A stretch of DNA of 64,000 nucleotides from JAPOXR01 sp963664715 (GTDB lineage Bacteria; Pseudomonadota; Alphaproteobacteria; Rhodobacterales; Rhodobacteraceae). A program made the translations under genes and the position numbers. Shown here one piece after another: positions 1 to 9,472 of the stretch. Each line of letters starts with the position of its first letter. Position 1 is the first letter of the stretch. The DNA is taken from the NCBI GenBank assembly GCA_963664715.2, contig CAXXUY010000005.1, positions 1 to 64,000 on the forward strand, written 5' to 3'. A model generated the notes under the pieces. It was not told the origin of the DNA and ran no database searches. It worked only from the letters and a program-made list of their open reading frames with translations.

Positions 1-674
1 CCGCGAAGGGCACTGTTGGAGAGCTCAGGATCGGGGCGCCGCCAATCGTGGCTGGCAGGTTTCTTAGCAGCGCGACGGCAGGTTTCATCCGGGAGAATCC
101 AAACTGCGTGGTCGAGATGAGGACCGGGCTCGTGCACGAATTGCGCACCATGCTTGAGCGCGGTCAAGTTGATGTCGTCTTTGGCCCCAAGAGCCTGGCC
201 GAGCCATCGGACGGGCTGGATTATGTTCCGCTCATCGATGATCGCGTTGGAATCCTGTGTCGAACCGGCCATCTCCTGACATCTCGAAAGCGTGTGATGC
301 CATCCGACCTGGAGGCGCAGGTCTGGCTGGCTCATTCGAGGGGCAGCCTGCTGCGGCAACAGACAGAGGCCGCCATGATCGCATCCGGAGTGGTGTCCAT
401 GCATATCGTCTGCGAAACGGATTCCATTCGATCCGTCCTTGAAATCATTGCCGATACGGACCTTATCACGACGATGCCCAGGGCCACGACCGAACCTTAT
501 CTGGAGGACAGGCTTGCGTTTCTGGAATTTGATCACCCGCAGTTCCACCGTCCGCTTGGATCGATCAGGCGCAGCGGCGCGCCTTCAAACCCGGTGGCCG
601 AGCGGTTTCTGGCAATGTTGACCGAGACCGAGAGAAGGTCGATCTTCATCGACCCTTGCGCCCCGGGCGGTTGA
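1..674 (+). CDS. LysR-family regulator, C-terminal part (5' end outside window)
   Basis: The reading frame is open from the first bases and ends at TGA 672-674, so the gene starts before the window. The visible ~222 residues are the periplasmic-binding-like effector domain of a LysR-type transcription factor. They open with the first beta strand (GELRIGAP), followed by a helix and a VEMRTG strand, then the second lobe (VGILCRTGHLL) and the hinge return near the end. The DNA-binding helix-turn-helix is not in the window. A GTG at 48 is internal to the domain and should not be taken as the start. Family is fairly clear; the target genes and effector cannot be read from this fragment. Confidence 0.8.
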   Translation, partial: AKGTVGELRIGAPPIVAGRFLSSATAGFIRENPNCVVEMRTGLVHELRTMLERGQVDVVFGPKSLAEPSDGLDYVPLIDDRVGILCRTGHLLTSRKRVMPSDLEAQVWLAHSRGSLLRQQTEAAMIASGVVSMHIVCETDSIRSVLEIIADTDLITTMPRATTEPYLEDRLAFLEFDHPQFHRPLGSIRRSGAPSNPVAERFLAMLTETERRSIFIDPCAPGG

Positions 675-695
675 ACCGATGCGAGCTGGCCAAGT

Positions 696-1256
696 TCAGC
701 TTTGCCGCGAAATGCTCATCTGCCGGCTTTCCGGGGCATCGCGCCGCGTGACGCCGTCAATCAGCACGAACGCGATACCGCATGGCTCGGTATCGCGGTT
801 CGACCATGCGTGATTGTTGCCGCGCTGGATCAGCGCGTCGCCGGCCCTCAACGGCAGGTCGTCCGCTTCGTCATCCAAGTCCATCCATGTCTCGCCAGAG
901 AGCGCGATGGCGCAATCCAGCGAGTCGGTCCGATGCATGTAGGGATGTCGGCTTCCCTCAGCGACTTGGGCGCTGGCGCCCATCTCGCCAAGGGCGGCCT
1001 TTCCGTCGAGAGCATTCAAGACGTCAGGGTCTTCGGGCAGGAATTCGACGCGGCGAAACGTGCTGCCCATCGGCGGCGGATGCAGGACGAAATGGCCGGG
1101 GCAGGTTTCTGTCCGGCCGTCACGTTCAGCGCGGTCGCCGCGTTCGATCCCAAAGTTCGTCAACCTGATCCCGGGCCTGCTCGGTCGTTCAAGAAACTGC
1201 GTGGCAGCCGTGTCGCCGACGCCGCCGGCTTTGCCATTCTCGACATGGCCCGTCAC
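696..1256 (-). CDS. Cupin-domain protein
   Basis: A 186-residue protein with a cupin fold in its second half. The HPYMHRTDSLDCAIALSGE stretch is the first cupin motif and LRAGDALIQRGNNHAW the second; the histidines would hold a metal. The N-terminal half (FERPSRPGIRLTNF-like, then FVLHPPPMGSTFRRVEF) matches a family of small bacterial cupin proteins of unknown substrate. The frame remains coding-like upstream of the GTG at 1256 (residues RNFRRVV), but meets a stop about 36 bases higher with no ATG, so the original start codon may have been lost or a weak start is used. It is convergent with the LysR fragment. Family confident; function unknown. Confidence 0.65.
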   Translation of the reverse strand: MTGHVENGKAGGVGDTAATQFLERPSRPGIRLTNFGIERGDRAERDGRTETCPGHFVLHPPPMGSTFRRVEFLPEDPDVLNALDGKAALGEMGASAQVAEGSRHPYMHRTDSLDCAIALSGETWMDLDDEADDLPLRAGDALIQRGNNHAWSNRDTEPCGIAFVLIDGVTRRDAPESRQMSISRQS

Positions 1257-1955
1257 GACCCGGCGGAAATTCCGTGCAATCGGGAGACTTCAGTGCTTGT
1301 TCAACCGGTTGCGCACGGTCCGGATCGGGTGTCGGCAGGGTCGGACATCCAGACCACGCCAGGAATGGTGAAGCCGGCGGCGTCGGTGACCCGGCCCTGA
1401 TACGGCAGGGCGATGCCTGCCATGCCCAAAGTTGCACTTTCCTGACTTCGCCGTTGAATTCCTTTCCGAAAGAGTCCAGCGTTCGAATTGATCTGGCTCT
1501 GGTCTTTCCCGAAATCGTGACATGGTTGCCGGACCTGATGCGAGCGTTCTGGCGAGGCGTCAAGTACCCTTTATAATCCACTTTAACCTGCATTGCGCCG
1601 GGGCGTTTCTGCGTGAATTCAACGGACTGTTCAAGCCCGCAACTCAACAAGGCCAATCGTCGGAAGCGGATGGCTGCGTGAACCGGGCTGATTCGGATTT
1701 GCGGCATCCAACCGGGAATCCGGAAACGCCAACTGATCGAAACGACTTTCAAATCGTGATTCGCAGCACGAGAAAGGCCGCCCCGGGCAATCCTTGACAG
1801 AACAGGCTCAACCTGGGTTGTGCCTGGTTTCGACCGATTTCGGTGGCCGATGTGAATAACAAAAAAATGGGAATATGCACAGGATGATGTTATGAACCCG
1901 CACCAGGGCGAACCTTCCAGATGCCTCTCGTTGATTTGCTAAAGGGAGTGGGTGG
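1257..1955. other. Gene-poor stretch between cupin gene and prs
   Basis: About 700 bases without a supportable gene. On the minus strand around 1330-1450 one frame reads like real protein (GRVTDAAGFTIPGVVW) but it is short, has no start and ends at a stop, so it may be the tail of a decayed gene. A TTGACA hexamer lies at 1794-1799 upstream of prs, but no convincing -10 box follows at the right distance. Confidence 0.4.
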
Positions 1956-2966
1956 ATGCCGAGGCAAACCGAGCCAAAAGTCATCTCCGGCAATGCGAAC
2001 CTGCCGCTTGCAACCAGCATTACCGAGTACATGTCTGGACAGGGTGGCCGCGAAATCTCCCTGGTTGATGCCAAGGTCGAACGCTTCAACGATGAGGAGG
2101 TCTATGTAGAGATTTACGAAAACGTCCGTGACGAGGACATGTTTATCGTCCAGCCGACATCCAAACCGGCAAATGATCACCTCATGGAGATTCTGATCAT
2201 CTCGGACGCGGTCAGACGCTCCTCTGCTGCCCGCGTGACGGCCGTCATTCCCTATTTCGGATATGCGCGCCAGGACAGGCGCACCAAGGGCAGAACGCCC
2301 ATTTCCGCCAAGCTGGTGGCAAATCTCCTGACACAGGCGGGGATCTCAAGGGTCCTGACAATGGATTTGCACTCTGCTCAGGTGCAGGGATTTTTCGACA
2401 TCCCGGTGGACAATCTCTACGCATCCCCGATCTTCGCCTTGGACATCAAGCAGAAGTTCATGAACAAGCAGGAGGAAATCGTACTGGTATCACCGGACAT
2501 CGGGGGTGTAGGCAGAGCCCTGGAGCTGGCACAGAGGCTCAATTCCGGATTGGCCGTTGTCGACAAGCGTCGAGTTGCCCATGGTGACGTCGCGGAAATG
2601 ACCGTGATTGGTGAAGTCAAGGGGCGAGTCTGCATCATCGTCGATGACATTTGCGACACGGCCGGCACTCTCTGCAAGGCAGCCGAACTGTTGCTGTCGA
2701 GCGGTGCACTGGAGGTGCATGCCTTCGTAACGCACGGCGTGCTGTCCAAGGACGCACTCACATTGATTGAAAATTCGAAACTCAAATCCATTGTCATTAC
2801 TGACACGATTGATCCAACACCGGCAGTGGAAGCAGCCAGAAAAGTCCGGGTTCTGCCCACAGCTCCACTGTTTTCACAAGCGATTCTCAACATCGCGAAC
2901 GGGACATCAATCTCGTCACTGTTCGAGGCAAAGACCCTCGAATGGCTTTATGCCAGGCTGTCCTAG
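1956..2966 (+). CDS. prs: Ribose-phosphate pyrophosphokinase
   Basis: Makes phosphoribosyl pyrophosphate from ribose 5-phosphate and ATP, feeding purine, pyrimidine, NAD, His and Trp synthesis in the cytoplasm. The 336-residue protein shows the whole PRPP synthetase layout. It has the N-terminal strand FSGNANLPLA-like start, the QPTSKPANDHLME segment, the flexible-loop/ATP region PYFGYARQDRR, the MDLHSAQVQGFF segment, VVDKRR, and the PRPP-binding loop VDDICDTAGT. The ATG at 1956 has a GGGAG element about 8 bases upstream. It stands alone, convergent with the atp operon. The protein is slightly longer than the usual ~310-320 residues at its N-terminus. No anomaly in the active site. Confidence 0.95.
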   Translation: MPRQTEPKVISGNANLPLATSITEYMSGQGGREISLVDAKVERFNDEEVYVEIYENVRDEDMFIVQPTSKPANDHLMEILIISDAVRRSSAARVTAVIPYFGYARQDRRTKGRTPISAKLVANLLTQAGISRVLTMDLHSAQVQGFFDIPVDNLYASPIFALDIKQKFMNKQEEIVLVSPDIGGVGRALELAQRLNSGLAVVDKRRVAHGDVAEMTVIGEVKGRVCIIVDDICDTAGTLCKAAELLLSSGALEVHAFVTHGVLSKDALTLIENSKLKSIVITDTIDPTPAVEAARKVRVLPTAPLFSQAILNIANGTSISSLFEAKTLEWLYARLS

Positions 2967-3160
2967 GCAGAATTCAAGCCGGTCTACTGTTCACAATTGC
3001 GGAATCTGGTCTGGATGGGCCCTGGGGGCCCGTGAATCACAGGTCGAATCCGACCACTCGAGTTGCGGCTGCCCGGGCCCCGGAACAACGGAACCGGGAG
3101 AACTGTGACCGAACACGATGGCCTGTCCCGCGCAACAGCCAGTTGATGCGGCCCGCTATG

Positions 3161-3544
3161 TCAGGCCAGCTTCGTGGAGAGCGCCTTCAGGCAGGCGATT
3201 CTCGTGTCGGCGACATCGCGCCTGGCACCCTCGAGTGACTCTGCTGCCCTGGATTCATCGGCGGCAATATCGTCAATCATCTTGGCCGTTGCTTCTTCCA
3301 CCGGAATAACCAGATCCGCCATCACCGAGGTGCTCTTTGCCGTCACCTCGACAAATCCGCCAGTGACAACGTGCTCGTCCGCATTGCCGCCTGAAAGCGT
3401 ACGAATGATACCAGGCCGAAGCGTCGTGACCAGAGATGCATGATCTGCCATTATTGTCATGTCGCCGTCGCTGCCGGGCAATTCGACTGAATTCACTTCC
3501 AGCGAAGCGACTCGCCGTTCAGGTGCCACAAGATCAAACTGCAT
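3161..3544 (-). CDS. atpC: F1 ATP synthase epsilon subunit
   Basis: Central-stalk subunit that couples and brakes rotation of the F1 motor at the inner membrane. The 127-residue product begins MQFDLVAPERRVAS and contains the typical beta-sandwich residues PGSDGDMTIMADHASL and the GGFVEVT strand, followed by the C-terminal helical part. An upstream in-frame extension to 3694 reads as low-complexity shadow of atpD and was discarded. The ATG at 3544 has a GGAG about 11 bases upstream. Last gene of the atpHAGDC operon, 25 bases after atpD. Between it and prs (2967-3160) lies a short GGGCCC-TGG-GGGCCC hairpin at 3017-3031 without a T-run, at best a weak terminator. Confidence 0.93.
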   Translation of the reverse strand: MQFDLVAPERRVASLEVNSVELPGSDGDMTIMADHASLVTTLRPGIIRTLSGGNADEHVVTGGFVEVTAKSTSVMADLVIPVEEATAKMIDDIAADESRAAESLEGARRDVADTRIACLKALSTKLA

Positions 3545-3569
3545 TGTTTCAACCAACTCCGGTTTCCAG

Positions 3570-5000
3570 TCAGGCGGCTTCCGTCGCCAGCCTCTCGGCC
3601 TTTGCCACCACTTCGTCAATCCCGCCCACCATGTAGAAGGCCGCCTCCGGCATGTGGTCGAATTCTCCGGCCACGACCCTGCGGAAACTGTCAATGGTCA
3701 CCTCGAGCGGAACCTGTACCCCAGGCGATCCCGTGAAGACCTGAGCAACGTCGAACGGTTGCGACAGGAACCTCTGGAGCTTCCTCGCCCTCGACACGGT
3801 AATCTTGTCCTCCTCAGACAACTCGTCCATTCCCAAGATTGCGATAATGTCCTGCAGCGACTTGTATCGCTGAAGAATCCCCTGCACGTCGCGGGCAACC
3901 ATGTAGTGTTCTTCGCCGACAACCGCCGGGTCCAGGATCCGTGAAGTCGAATCGAGCGGATCGACAGCAGGATAGATTCCAAGCTCGGAAATCGCCCTGG
4001 AAAGAACTGTCGTTGCGTCAAGGTGGGCAAATGACGTTGCTGGTGCCGGGTCGGTCAAGTCATCGGCAGGCACATAGATCGCCTGCACCGAAGTGATGGA
4101 ACCTGACCGTGTCGAGGTAATCCTCTCCTGCAATGCTCCCATGTCGGTTGCCAGCGTCGGTTGGTAACCAACCGCCGACGGAATCCGGCCCAGGAGTGCA
4201 GACACTTCCGATCCGGCCTGGGTGAAACGGAAGATATTGTCGACGAAGAAGAGCACATCGGTACCCGACTGGTCGCGAAACTGTTCGGCCACCGTAAGAC
4301 CGGTCAGGCCTACCCTCGCCCGCGCTCCCGGTGGCTCGTTCATCTGGCCGTAGACAAGCGCAACCTTGGATTTGCTCAACTCGTCTATGTTGATGACACC
4401 GGACTCGATGAACTCGTGGTAAAGGTCGTTTCCTTCTCGTGTCCTCTCGCCCACTCCAGCAAATACCGAGAACCCTGCATGAACCTTGGCGATGTTGTTG
4501 ATCAACTCCTGGATCAGCACGGTCTTGCCGACACCGGCACCGCCGAACAGGCCGATCTTTCCGCCCTTCGCGTAGGGCGCAAGCAGATCGACGACCTTGA
4601 TGCCGGTAACGAGAATCTCTGTCTCTGTTGCCTGGGCCGCGTATTCAGGTGCTGGCTGGTGTATGGCGCGGCGTTCCTCAGATTCGACCGGTCCCTTTTC
4701 GTCGACCGACTCGCCGACAACATTCATGATCCTACCGAGCGTGCTGTCACCAACGGGAACCGTAATCGGCCCGCCCGTGTCGGTCACGATCTGGCCACGA
4801 ACCATCCCTTCAGTAGAATCCATGGCGATGGTCCGAACCGTGTTTTCGCCGAGGTGCTGTGAAACCTCCAGGACCAGCCTTCGCCCGTGGTTGGTCGTAT
4901 CCAGAGCATTCAGGATTTCCGGGAGTTGTTCGTCGAAACGAACATCCACAACGGCACCAATGATCTGGGTAACTCTTCCGGTAGCGCTCGCTTCTGCCAT
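3570..5000 (-). CDS. atpD: F1 ATP synthase beta subunit
   Basis: Catalytic subunit of the F1 sector. The 476-residue protein is full length and carries the P-loop GGAGVGKTVL, the GERTREGNDL motif with the catalytic glutamate, the Walker B strand VLFFVDNIFRFTQAG, the DELSEED motif and the usual C-terminal helical domain. It is the best conserved protein of the window and contains no odd substitutions that I can see. It lies 17 bases after atpG in the operon. Expression is expected to follow the single upstream promoter of the atp operon. Confidence 0.97.
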   Translation of the reverse strand: MAEASATGRVTQIIGAVVDVRFDEQLPEILNALDTTNHGRRLVLEVSQHLGENTVRTIAMDSTEGMVRGQIVTDTGGPITVPVGDSTLGRIMNVVGESVDEKGPVESEERRAIHQPAPEYAAQATETEILVTGIKVVDLLAPYAKGGKIGLFGGAGVGKTVLIQELINNIAKVHAGFSVFAGVGERTREGNDLYHEFIESGVINIDELSKSKVALVYGQMNEPPGARARVGLTGLTVAEQFRDQSGTDVLFFVDNIFRFTQAGSEVSALLGRIPSAVGYQPTLATDMGALQERITSTRSGSITSVQAIYVPADDLTDPAPATSFAHLDATTVLSRAISELGIYPAVDPLDSTSRILDPAVVGEEHYMVARDVQGILQRYKSLQDIIAILGMDELSEEDKITVSRARKLQRFLSQPFDVAQVFTGSPGVQVPLEVTIDSFRRVVAGEFDHMPEAAFYMVGGIDEVVAKAERLATEAA

Positions 5001-5017
5001 TCTTCGTCTCCAGTTTC

Positions 5018-5890
5018 TCAGAGTGCCTCGGCACCCGAAATGATCTCAATCAGTTCCTTGGTGATAGCTGCCTGGCGGGACCGGTTGTAGACGATGGTCA
5101 ACTTGTCGATCATCTCGCCTGCATTTCGCGTGGCGTTATCCATGGCGGACATTCGCGATCCCTGCTCGGATGCAGCATTTTCGAGAAGCGCCGCAAATAC
5201 CCGGTTTGCAACTGCCTTCGGAAGGAGTTCGGCCAGGATCTCCGTTTCATCCGGTTCGAAATTGTAGAACGGTATCGATGCTTCATCATCGATCTCGACC
5301 GGAAACGGGACCAGTTGCTGCCTCGTCGGAATCTGCGAAATTACGGACTTGAACCGGCAGAAGAATATCGATGCGACATCGAACTCCCCGGCTTCGAACA
5401 TGCCCAGAATTCTGGCCGATATGTCCCCTGCCACGCCATAGTCTATCCTGCGCTGGCCTGACAGGTCGACATGATCCACGAACAGTTGTTCGTACTCTCT
5501 CTTGAGTTGCTCGCGTCCCTTCTTGCCGATCGTCAGGATCTTTACTTTCTTGCCACTGTCCTGGAGGCTCCTGACCTGCGATCTGACCATCCGCACGATC
5601 GAGGAGTTGAATGCGCCGCACAGTCCTCTCTCGGCCGTTGCGGCAACCAGCAGGTGTACATCGTCGCGGCCGGTTCCGGACAGGATCCTGGGCGCAGCAG
5701 TCGCTCCCTGAGAAGATGCGGCGAGATTGGCCATCAGGACGGACATCTGCTCCGAGTACGGCCTTGCACTCTCCGCTGCTTCCTGGGCGCGTCGCAATTT
5801 GGCCGCAGCCACCATCTGCATTGCCTTGGTGATCTTGCGCGTCGACTTGACGCTCTCGATCCGTAGCTTGAGGTCCTTCAGGCTGGGCAT
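5018..5890 (-). CDS. atpG: F1 ATP synthase gamma subunit
   Basis: Rotor shaft of the F1 motor. The 290-residue protein has the typical long N-terminal helix (MPSLKDLKLRIESVKSTRKITKAMQMVAAAKLR-type start) and C-terminal helix (MSAMDNATRNAGEMIDKL, then RQAAITKELIEIISGAEAL). The conserved TERGLCGAFN segment lies between them. Length and ends agree with alphaproteobacterial homologues. It sits between atpA and atpD with short gaps (24 and 17 bases), as expected of a co-translated operon. Confidence 0.96.
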   Translation of the reverse strand: MPSLKDLKLRIESVKSTRKITKAMQMVAAAKLRRAQEAAESARPYSEQMSVLMANLAASSQGATAAPRILSGTGRDDVHLLVAATAERGLCGAFNSSIVRMVRSQVRSLQDSGKKVKILTIGKKGREQLKREYEQLFVDHVDLSGQRRIDYGVAGDISARILGMFEAGEFDVASIFFCRFKSVISQIPTRQQLVPFPVEIDDEASIPFYNFEPDETEILAELLPKAVANRVFAALLENAASEQGSRMSAMDNATRNAGEMIDKLTIVYNRSRQAAITKELIEIISGAEAL

Positions 5891-5914
5891 GGCGCTAGTC
5901 CGGTATAGCTCAAG

Positions 5915-7453
5915 TCAGGCGAAGCTGCCGGCATATTCGTCTATTGCAGCCTTGATCTTGTCTGCGAGTTCACCGCTGACCTTGCGATCATTCTCGGTGA
6001 TGTCCTTCAGCAATTCTGTGTGACTGCTACGCAGATGGTTGATCAGACCCTGCTCGAATCGGACAACATCGCCGACTTCGATTCCATCCAGGTAACCCTG
6101 TGTCCCTGAAAAGATCACGCAGACGATTTCCGCGTTTGTGAGGGGCGAATACTGTGCCTGCTTCATCAGTTCCGTCAGCCTGGCACCGCGGTTCAGGAGT
6201 CGTTGAGTTGCTGCATCGAGATCAGAACCAAACTGCGCAAATGCTGCCATTTCCCGATACTGTGCCAGTTCCAGCTTCACAGTGCCGGCAACAGACTTCA
6301 TTGCCGATGTCTGGGCTGACGACCCCACCCTCGACACGCTGAGTCCGGTGTTCACGGCAGGCCTGATGCCCTGGTAGAACAACTCGGTCTCCAGAAAGAT
6401 CTGACCGTCCGTAATCGAGATCACGTTGGTCGGAATGTACGCAGAGAGATCGCCTGCCTGAGTCTCGATTATGGGCAACGCGGTCAGTGATCCCGAACCG
6501 TTGTCGTCGTTCAGTTTCGCTGCCCGTTCGAGCAGACGTGAATGAAGGTAAAAAACGTCACCGGGATAGGCTTCTCGGCCCGGGGGACGCCGCAGCAGCA
6601 ACGACATCTGCCTGTATGCCACTGCCTGTTTGGAAAGATCGTCATAGATAATCAGCGCGTGGCGGCCATTGTCCCGAAAATACTCGGCCATCGCTGTTGC
6701 AGCGTAGGGAGCAAGGAACTGCATCGGCGCCGGGTCGGAAGCAGTTGCGGCCACGATTATGGAGTACTCCAGCGCCCCGCTTTCCTCCAGGCGCTTGACA
6801 AGCTGCGCCACTGTGGACCGCTTCTGACCGATCGCACAATAGATGCAGTACAGCTTGACCGATTCGTCATCACCTGCGGAGTCATTGTAGGATTTCTGGT
6901 TGAGAATTGTGTCCAGCGCCAGAGCCGTCTTTCCGGTCTGGCGATCCCCGATGATGAGTTCGCGCTGGCCGCGGCCGATCGGAATCATCGCGTCGATCGA
7001 CTTCAATCCGGTCGCCATCGGCTCATTGACCGACTTTCTCGGGATGATTCCGGGAGCCTTGACGTCCGCAACGGCGCGCAGGGAAGTTTCGATGGGCCCC
7101 CGGTTGTCGATCGGATCGCCGAGAGCATCGACCACGCGTCCCAGCAGCGCATCGCCGACCGGAACGTCAACGATCGCCTCTGTTCGCTTGACCCGGTCGC
7201 CTTCCCGAATGTCGCGGTCATCACCAAAGATCACGACTCCTACGTTGTCGGACTCGAGATTCAAAGCCATTCCCCGGATGCCACCGGGGAATTCCACCAT
7301 TTCTCCAGCCTGGATGTTGTCCAGCCCGAACACCCTGGCAATTCCGTCTCCCACACTCAGAACCCTACCGATCTCCGCGACTTCCGCCTCCTGGCCGAAA
7401 TTCTTGATCTGATCCTTGAGGATTGCAGAGATTTCAGCAGCTTGAATACTCAT
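5915..7453 (-). CDS. atpA: F1 ATP synthase alpha subunit
   Basis: Non-catalytic nucleotide-binding subunit of F1. Full length at 512 residues, with the P-loop GDRQTGKTALALD, the arginine finger region (SRVGSSAQT), the DDLSKQAVAYR segment and the IPTNVISITDGQIFLE strand. The ATG at 7453 follows the atpH stop by one base. No frameshift or unusual residue is visible. The F0 genes are not in the window, in line with the split F0/F1 operons of alphaproteobacteria. Confidence 0.97.
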   Translation of the reverse strand: MSIQAAEISAILKDQIKNFGQEAEVAEIGRVLSVGDGIARVFGLDNIQAGEMVEFPGGIRGMALNLESDNVGVVIFGDDRDIREGDRVKRTEAIVDVPVGDALLGRVVDALGDPIDNRGPIETSLRAVADVKAPGIIPRKSVNEPMATGLKSIDAMIPIGRGQRELIIGDRQTGKTALALDTILNQKSYNDSAGDDESVKLYCIYCAIGQKRSTVAQLVKRLEESGALEYSIIVAATASDPAPMQFLAPYAATAMAEYFRDNGRHALIIYDDLSKQAVAYRQMSLLLRRPPGREAYPGDVFYLHSRLLERAAKLNDDNGSGSLTALPIIETQAGDLSAYIPTNVISITDGQIFLETELFYQGIRPAVNTGLSVSRVGSSAQTSAMKSVAGTVKLELAQYREMAAFAQFGSDLDAATQRLLNRGARLTELMKQAQYSPLTNAEIVCVIFSGTQGYLDGIEVGDVVRFEQGLINHLRSSHTELLKDITENDRKVSGELADKIKAAIDEYAGSFA

Positions 7454-7454
7454 C

Positions 7455-8015
7455 CTATCCGACCCCTTGCATTAGGTTCCTTAGTGTTGACAGCCTGGTC
7501 CGTATCGACGCGTCGACCAGACGGGAGCCGATCTTTGCCGACAGGCCTCCGATCAGTCGCTTGTCTACCGACAGGTCAATCCTGATATCCTTCCCCAGCT
7601 TGTCGCGGAACATCCGCTTCAGCGATTCGGACTCCCCGCTGCCAAGTTCCTCTGCCGACACGACCTCCACGGTTATCACCCCCTTGTGCTCGGCAATCAG
7701 CGAATCGACTCGGTCGAGCATGGCCGGAAGGACGAACAGCCGTCGTTTCGATGCCATCAAAGCAAGCGTGTTTCTGACCAGGCCATCCAGCTTCATTCTT
7801 TCGGCAACGGCCGAGACGGCGTTGGCCATTTCATCCCTTGTATAAACCGGGCTTGAGATGAGTGACCTGAGATCCTCGCTCGCAACCAGCGCATCCCTCA
7901 ATTCGGCAACGCTCTTCTCAAGCGCGTCAATGGAACCGGCCTCCAGAGAAAGCTCGAACAACGCGGTGGCATATCTGGCGGCGATTCCGGCTGAAATCGA
8001 AACACTGTCGGTCAA
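7455..8015 (-). CDS. atpH: F1 ATP synthase delta subunit
   Basis: Peripheral-stalk subunit linking F1 to the b subunits. The protein has the usual ARYATALFELSLEAG start and the C-terminal VDKRLIGGLSAKIGSRLVDASIRTRL signature. I chose the TTG at 8015 because a GAGAGG Shine-Dalgarno element ends six bases before it. The ATG seven codons upstream (8036) has no such element, and homologues begin near the TTG position. This is the first gene of the atp operon. If the longer start is used the protein is 193 residues. Confidence 0.9.
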   Translation of the reverse strand: MTDSVSISAGIAARYATALFELSLEAGSIDALEKSVAELRDALVASEDLRSLISSPVYTRDEMANAVSAVAERMKLDGLVRNTLALMASKRRLFVLPAMLDRVDSLIAEHKGVITVEVVSAEELGSGESESLKRMFRDKLGKDIRIDLSVDKRLIGGLSAKIGSRLVDASIRTRLSTLRNLMQGVG

Positions 8016-8749
8016 ATGCGGCCTCTCGAGAATCACATGGTTGACGCGCTGTCATCATACTGGCGGCCGCCGGGGGCCGCGCATTCAATCCGGCGGCATT
8101 TAGCAAGCCAGACCCGGCTTCGCAAGGAGTAGGCGCAAATGATATTCGGGGTGCACCCGACAAGCTGGATGCACACCAATCATTCAATCCAGTTTCTGCA
8201 ACGCACTCGCAAGCCGCGCACGGGCAATTGTCCGTCATTGTTGCCCAGAAAGCCTCAGAGAAGTCATCCGAAGCCCGGAATCCGCGGAATCCGGCGGAAC
8301 CTGCCGCCGTCTTTGAGTGAATGACCTACACCGTCAGCCGGTTGCTACCGGTCCGTGGCAGACAGTCAGTTTCTTCACAGGAGTACGAGCAGACTCTGCA
8401 AAAGGTGACCCACAAACTGGCCTGCCCTCGACAAGGCCGGTTCGGGATATGGTGCTTGATCCGACTTGCGGGATCCTTGGATTGCCGCCTCCCCTCCGGG
8501 ACACTGGAGGGCAAACAAGACGGATTCGGCCGTCATTCCTTTTGGGGCGATAGTTCTCACCGGGTCGACTGAGGTGGATCCGGTCAGTTTCAGTTGTCTG
8601 CCGGTTTGTGAGGAGTGGTCTCGGAGTCTTCACGGGTAGATTCACCATGCAATTGGCGCTGATGGGAACGAACGAGAGTCATCAATGATCAATGAACGGT
8701 GTTGGATTGCAGGATGTTCTGACGGGGAGCAAGCGAACTGTCTCGGATC
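8016..8749. other. Non-coding region upstream of the atp operon
   Basis: About 730 bases with no supportable gene. It must hold the atp promoter, but no clear -35/-10 pair stands out. A segment at 8529-8552 (ggccgtcattccttttggggcg) is nearly repeated at 62479-62500 in another gene-free stretch, which hints at a shared mobile-element remnant. Confidence 0.35.
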
Positions 8750-9330
8750 GGATCAGCATCTGACCGGGTGAAGACCAGAACAGTCTGGAACGGCTGATCT
8801 GACTCTCCCGGCAGCCTTGCAGCAACTCTTCCTTTCCGGGATCTGCGGAAGGGTTCTTTCCGGTCGATTCATGGATGCCGCCGTCGGCGTGGCGGCCGCT
8901 CGGTGACCACAGTGCCTGCAGGCGGCAGATTCACGCCCGCTCGAACTCTGCAAGCGCTCCCATCATCTGCATCTGCAACCGGTCGAACGGTGAATCCTCC
9001 CCGGCGTGGAAAAGCAGCCTTTCGGTCGGGAACTCCACATCCATTGCCCTGTCGTTGAGATCCATGATGATGGACTGCAATTCCTGCAGGTTCCGGGCAA
9101 GCCGGTCGATGGAGCGCACAAGCACTGTGTCTACTTCCCTTGCAGATTCGATCAACACGCGCGGCTCCGGCTGATGCGGTTTCCCCGAACACGCTCTCCG
9201 CGCCCGGCAATTCCTGGCGCGCAAGGGATTTGTCGTGGCTTGAAGCCCACCGGCGTCCGGTCTTCGCGATTGATGCCGTTCACTGCTGTACAAGGCCGCT
9301 GAGTACAACCCGCGATTCGAGCAACAAGGG
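8750..9330 (-). pseudogene. Decayed serine recombinase (resolvase/invertase type)
   Basis: Pieces of a resolvase-family site-specific recombinase are recognisable in different frames of the minus strand. The clearest piece (about 8931-9150) reads REVDTVLVRSIDRLARNL, then a short variable stretch, then MGALAEFERA, the core of the catalytic domain including the DRLAR helix. Upstream, another frame gives AESVFGETASAGA, which fits the preceding beta strand. Downstream, two other frames give GRES and a helix-rich tail. At least three frameshifts are needed to join them, and the N-terminal catalytic serine region is not found. It is therefore a dead gene and marks an old mobile-element insertion next to the atp operon. 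End points are approximate. Confidence 0.6.
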
Positions 9331-9472
9331 GCAAAACAGCCTTTTCCGCACCCAGAATAAGCAGTTTCCGGATGCCACAAGAAGGCAAACTACTCAGGTT
9401 CTCAACACATCCGGAAGTCTGCAGGAAAGTTCAGGGCTGCAACCGATATGGCTCCGGACAGGACTTGTTCTG

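Noticed and set aside
702..1400. 232-codon open frame on the plus strand
   Set aside because: Antisense to the cupin gene, whose motifs are clear; composition is that of a shadow frame.
2985..3065. tRNA-like T-arm (aggtcgaatccgacc) between prs and atpC
   Set aside because: No acceptor stem, D-arm or anticodon arm can be folded around it; only a short chance inverted repeat remains.
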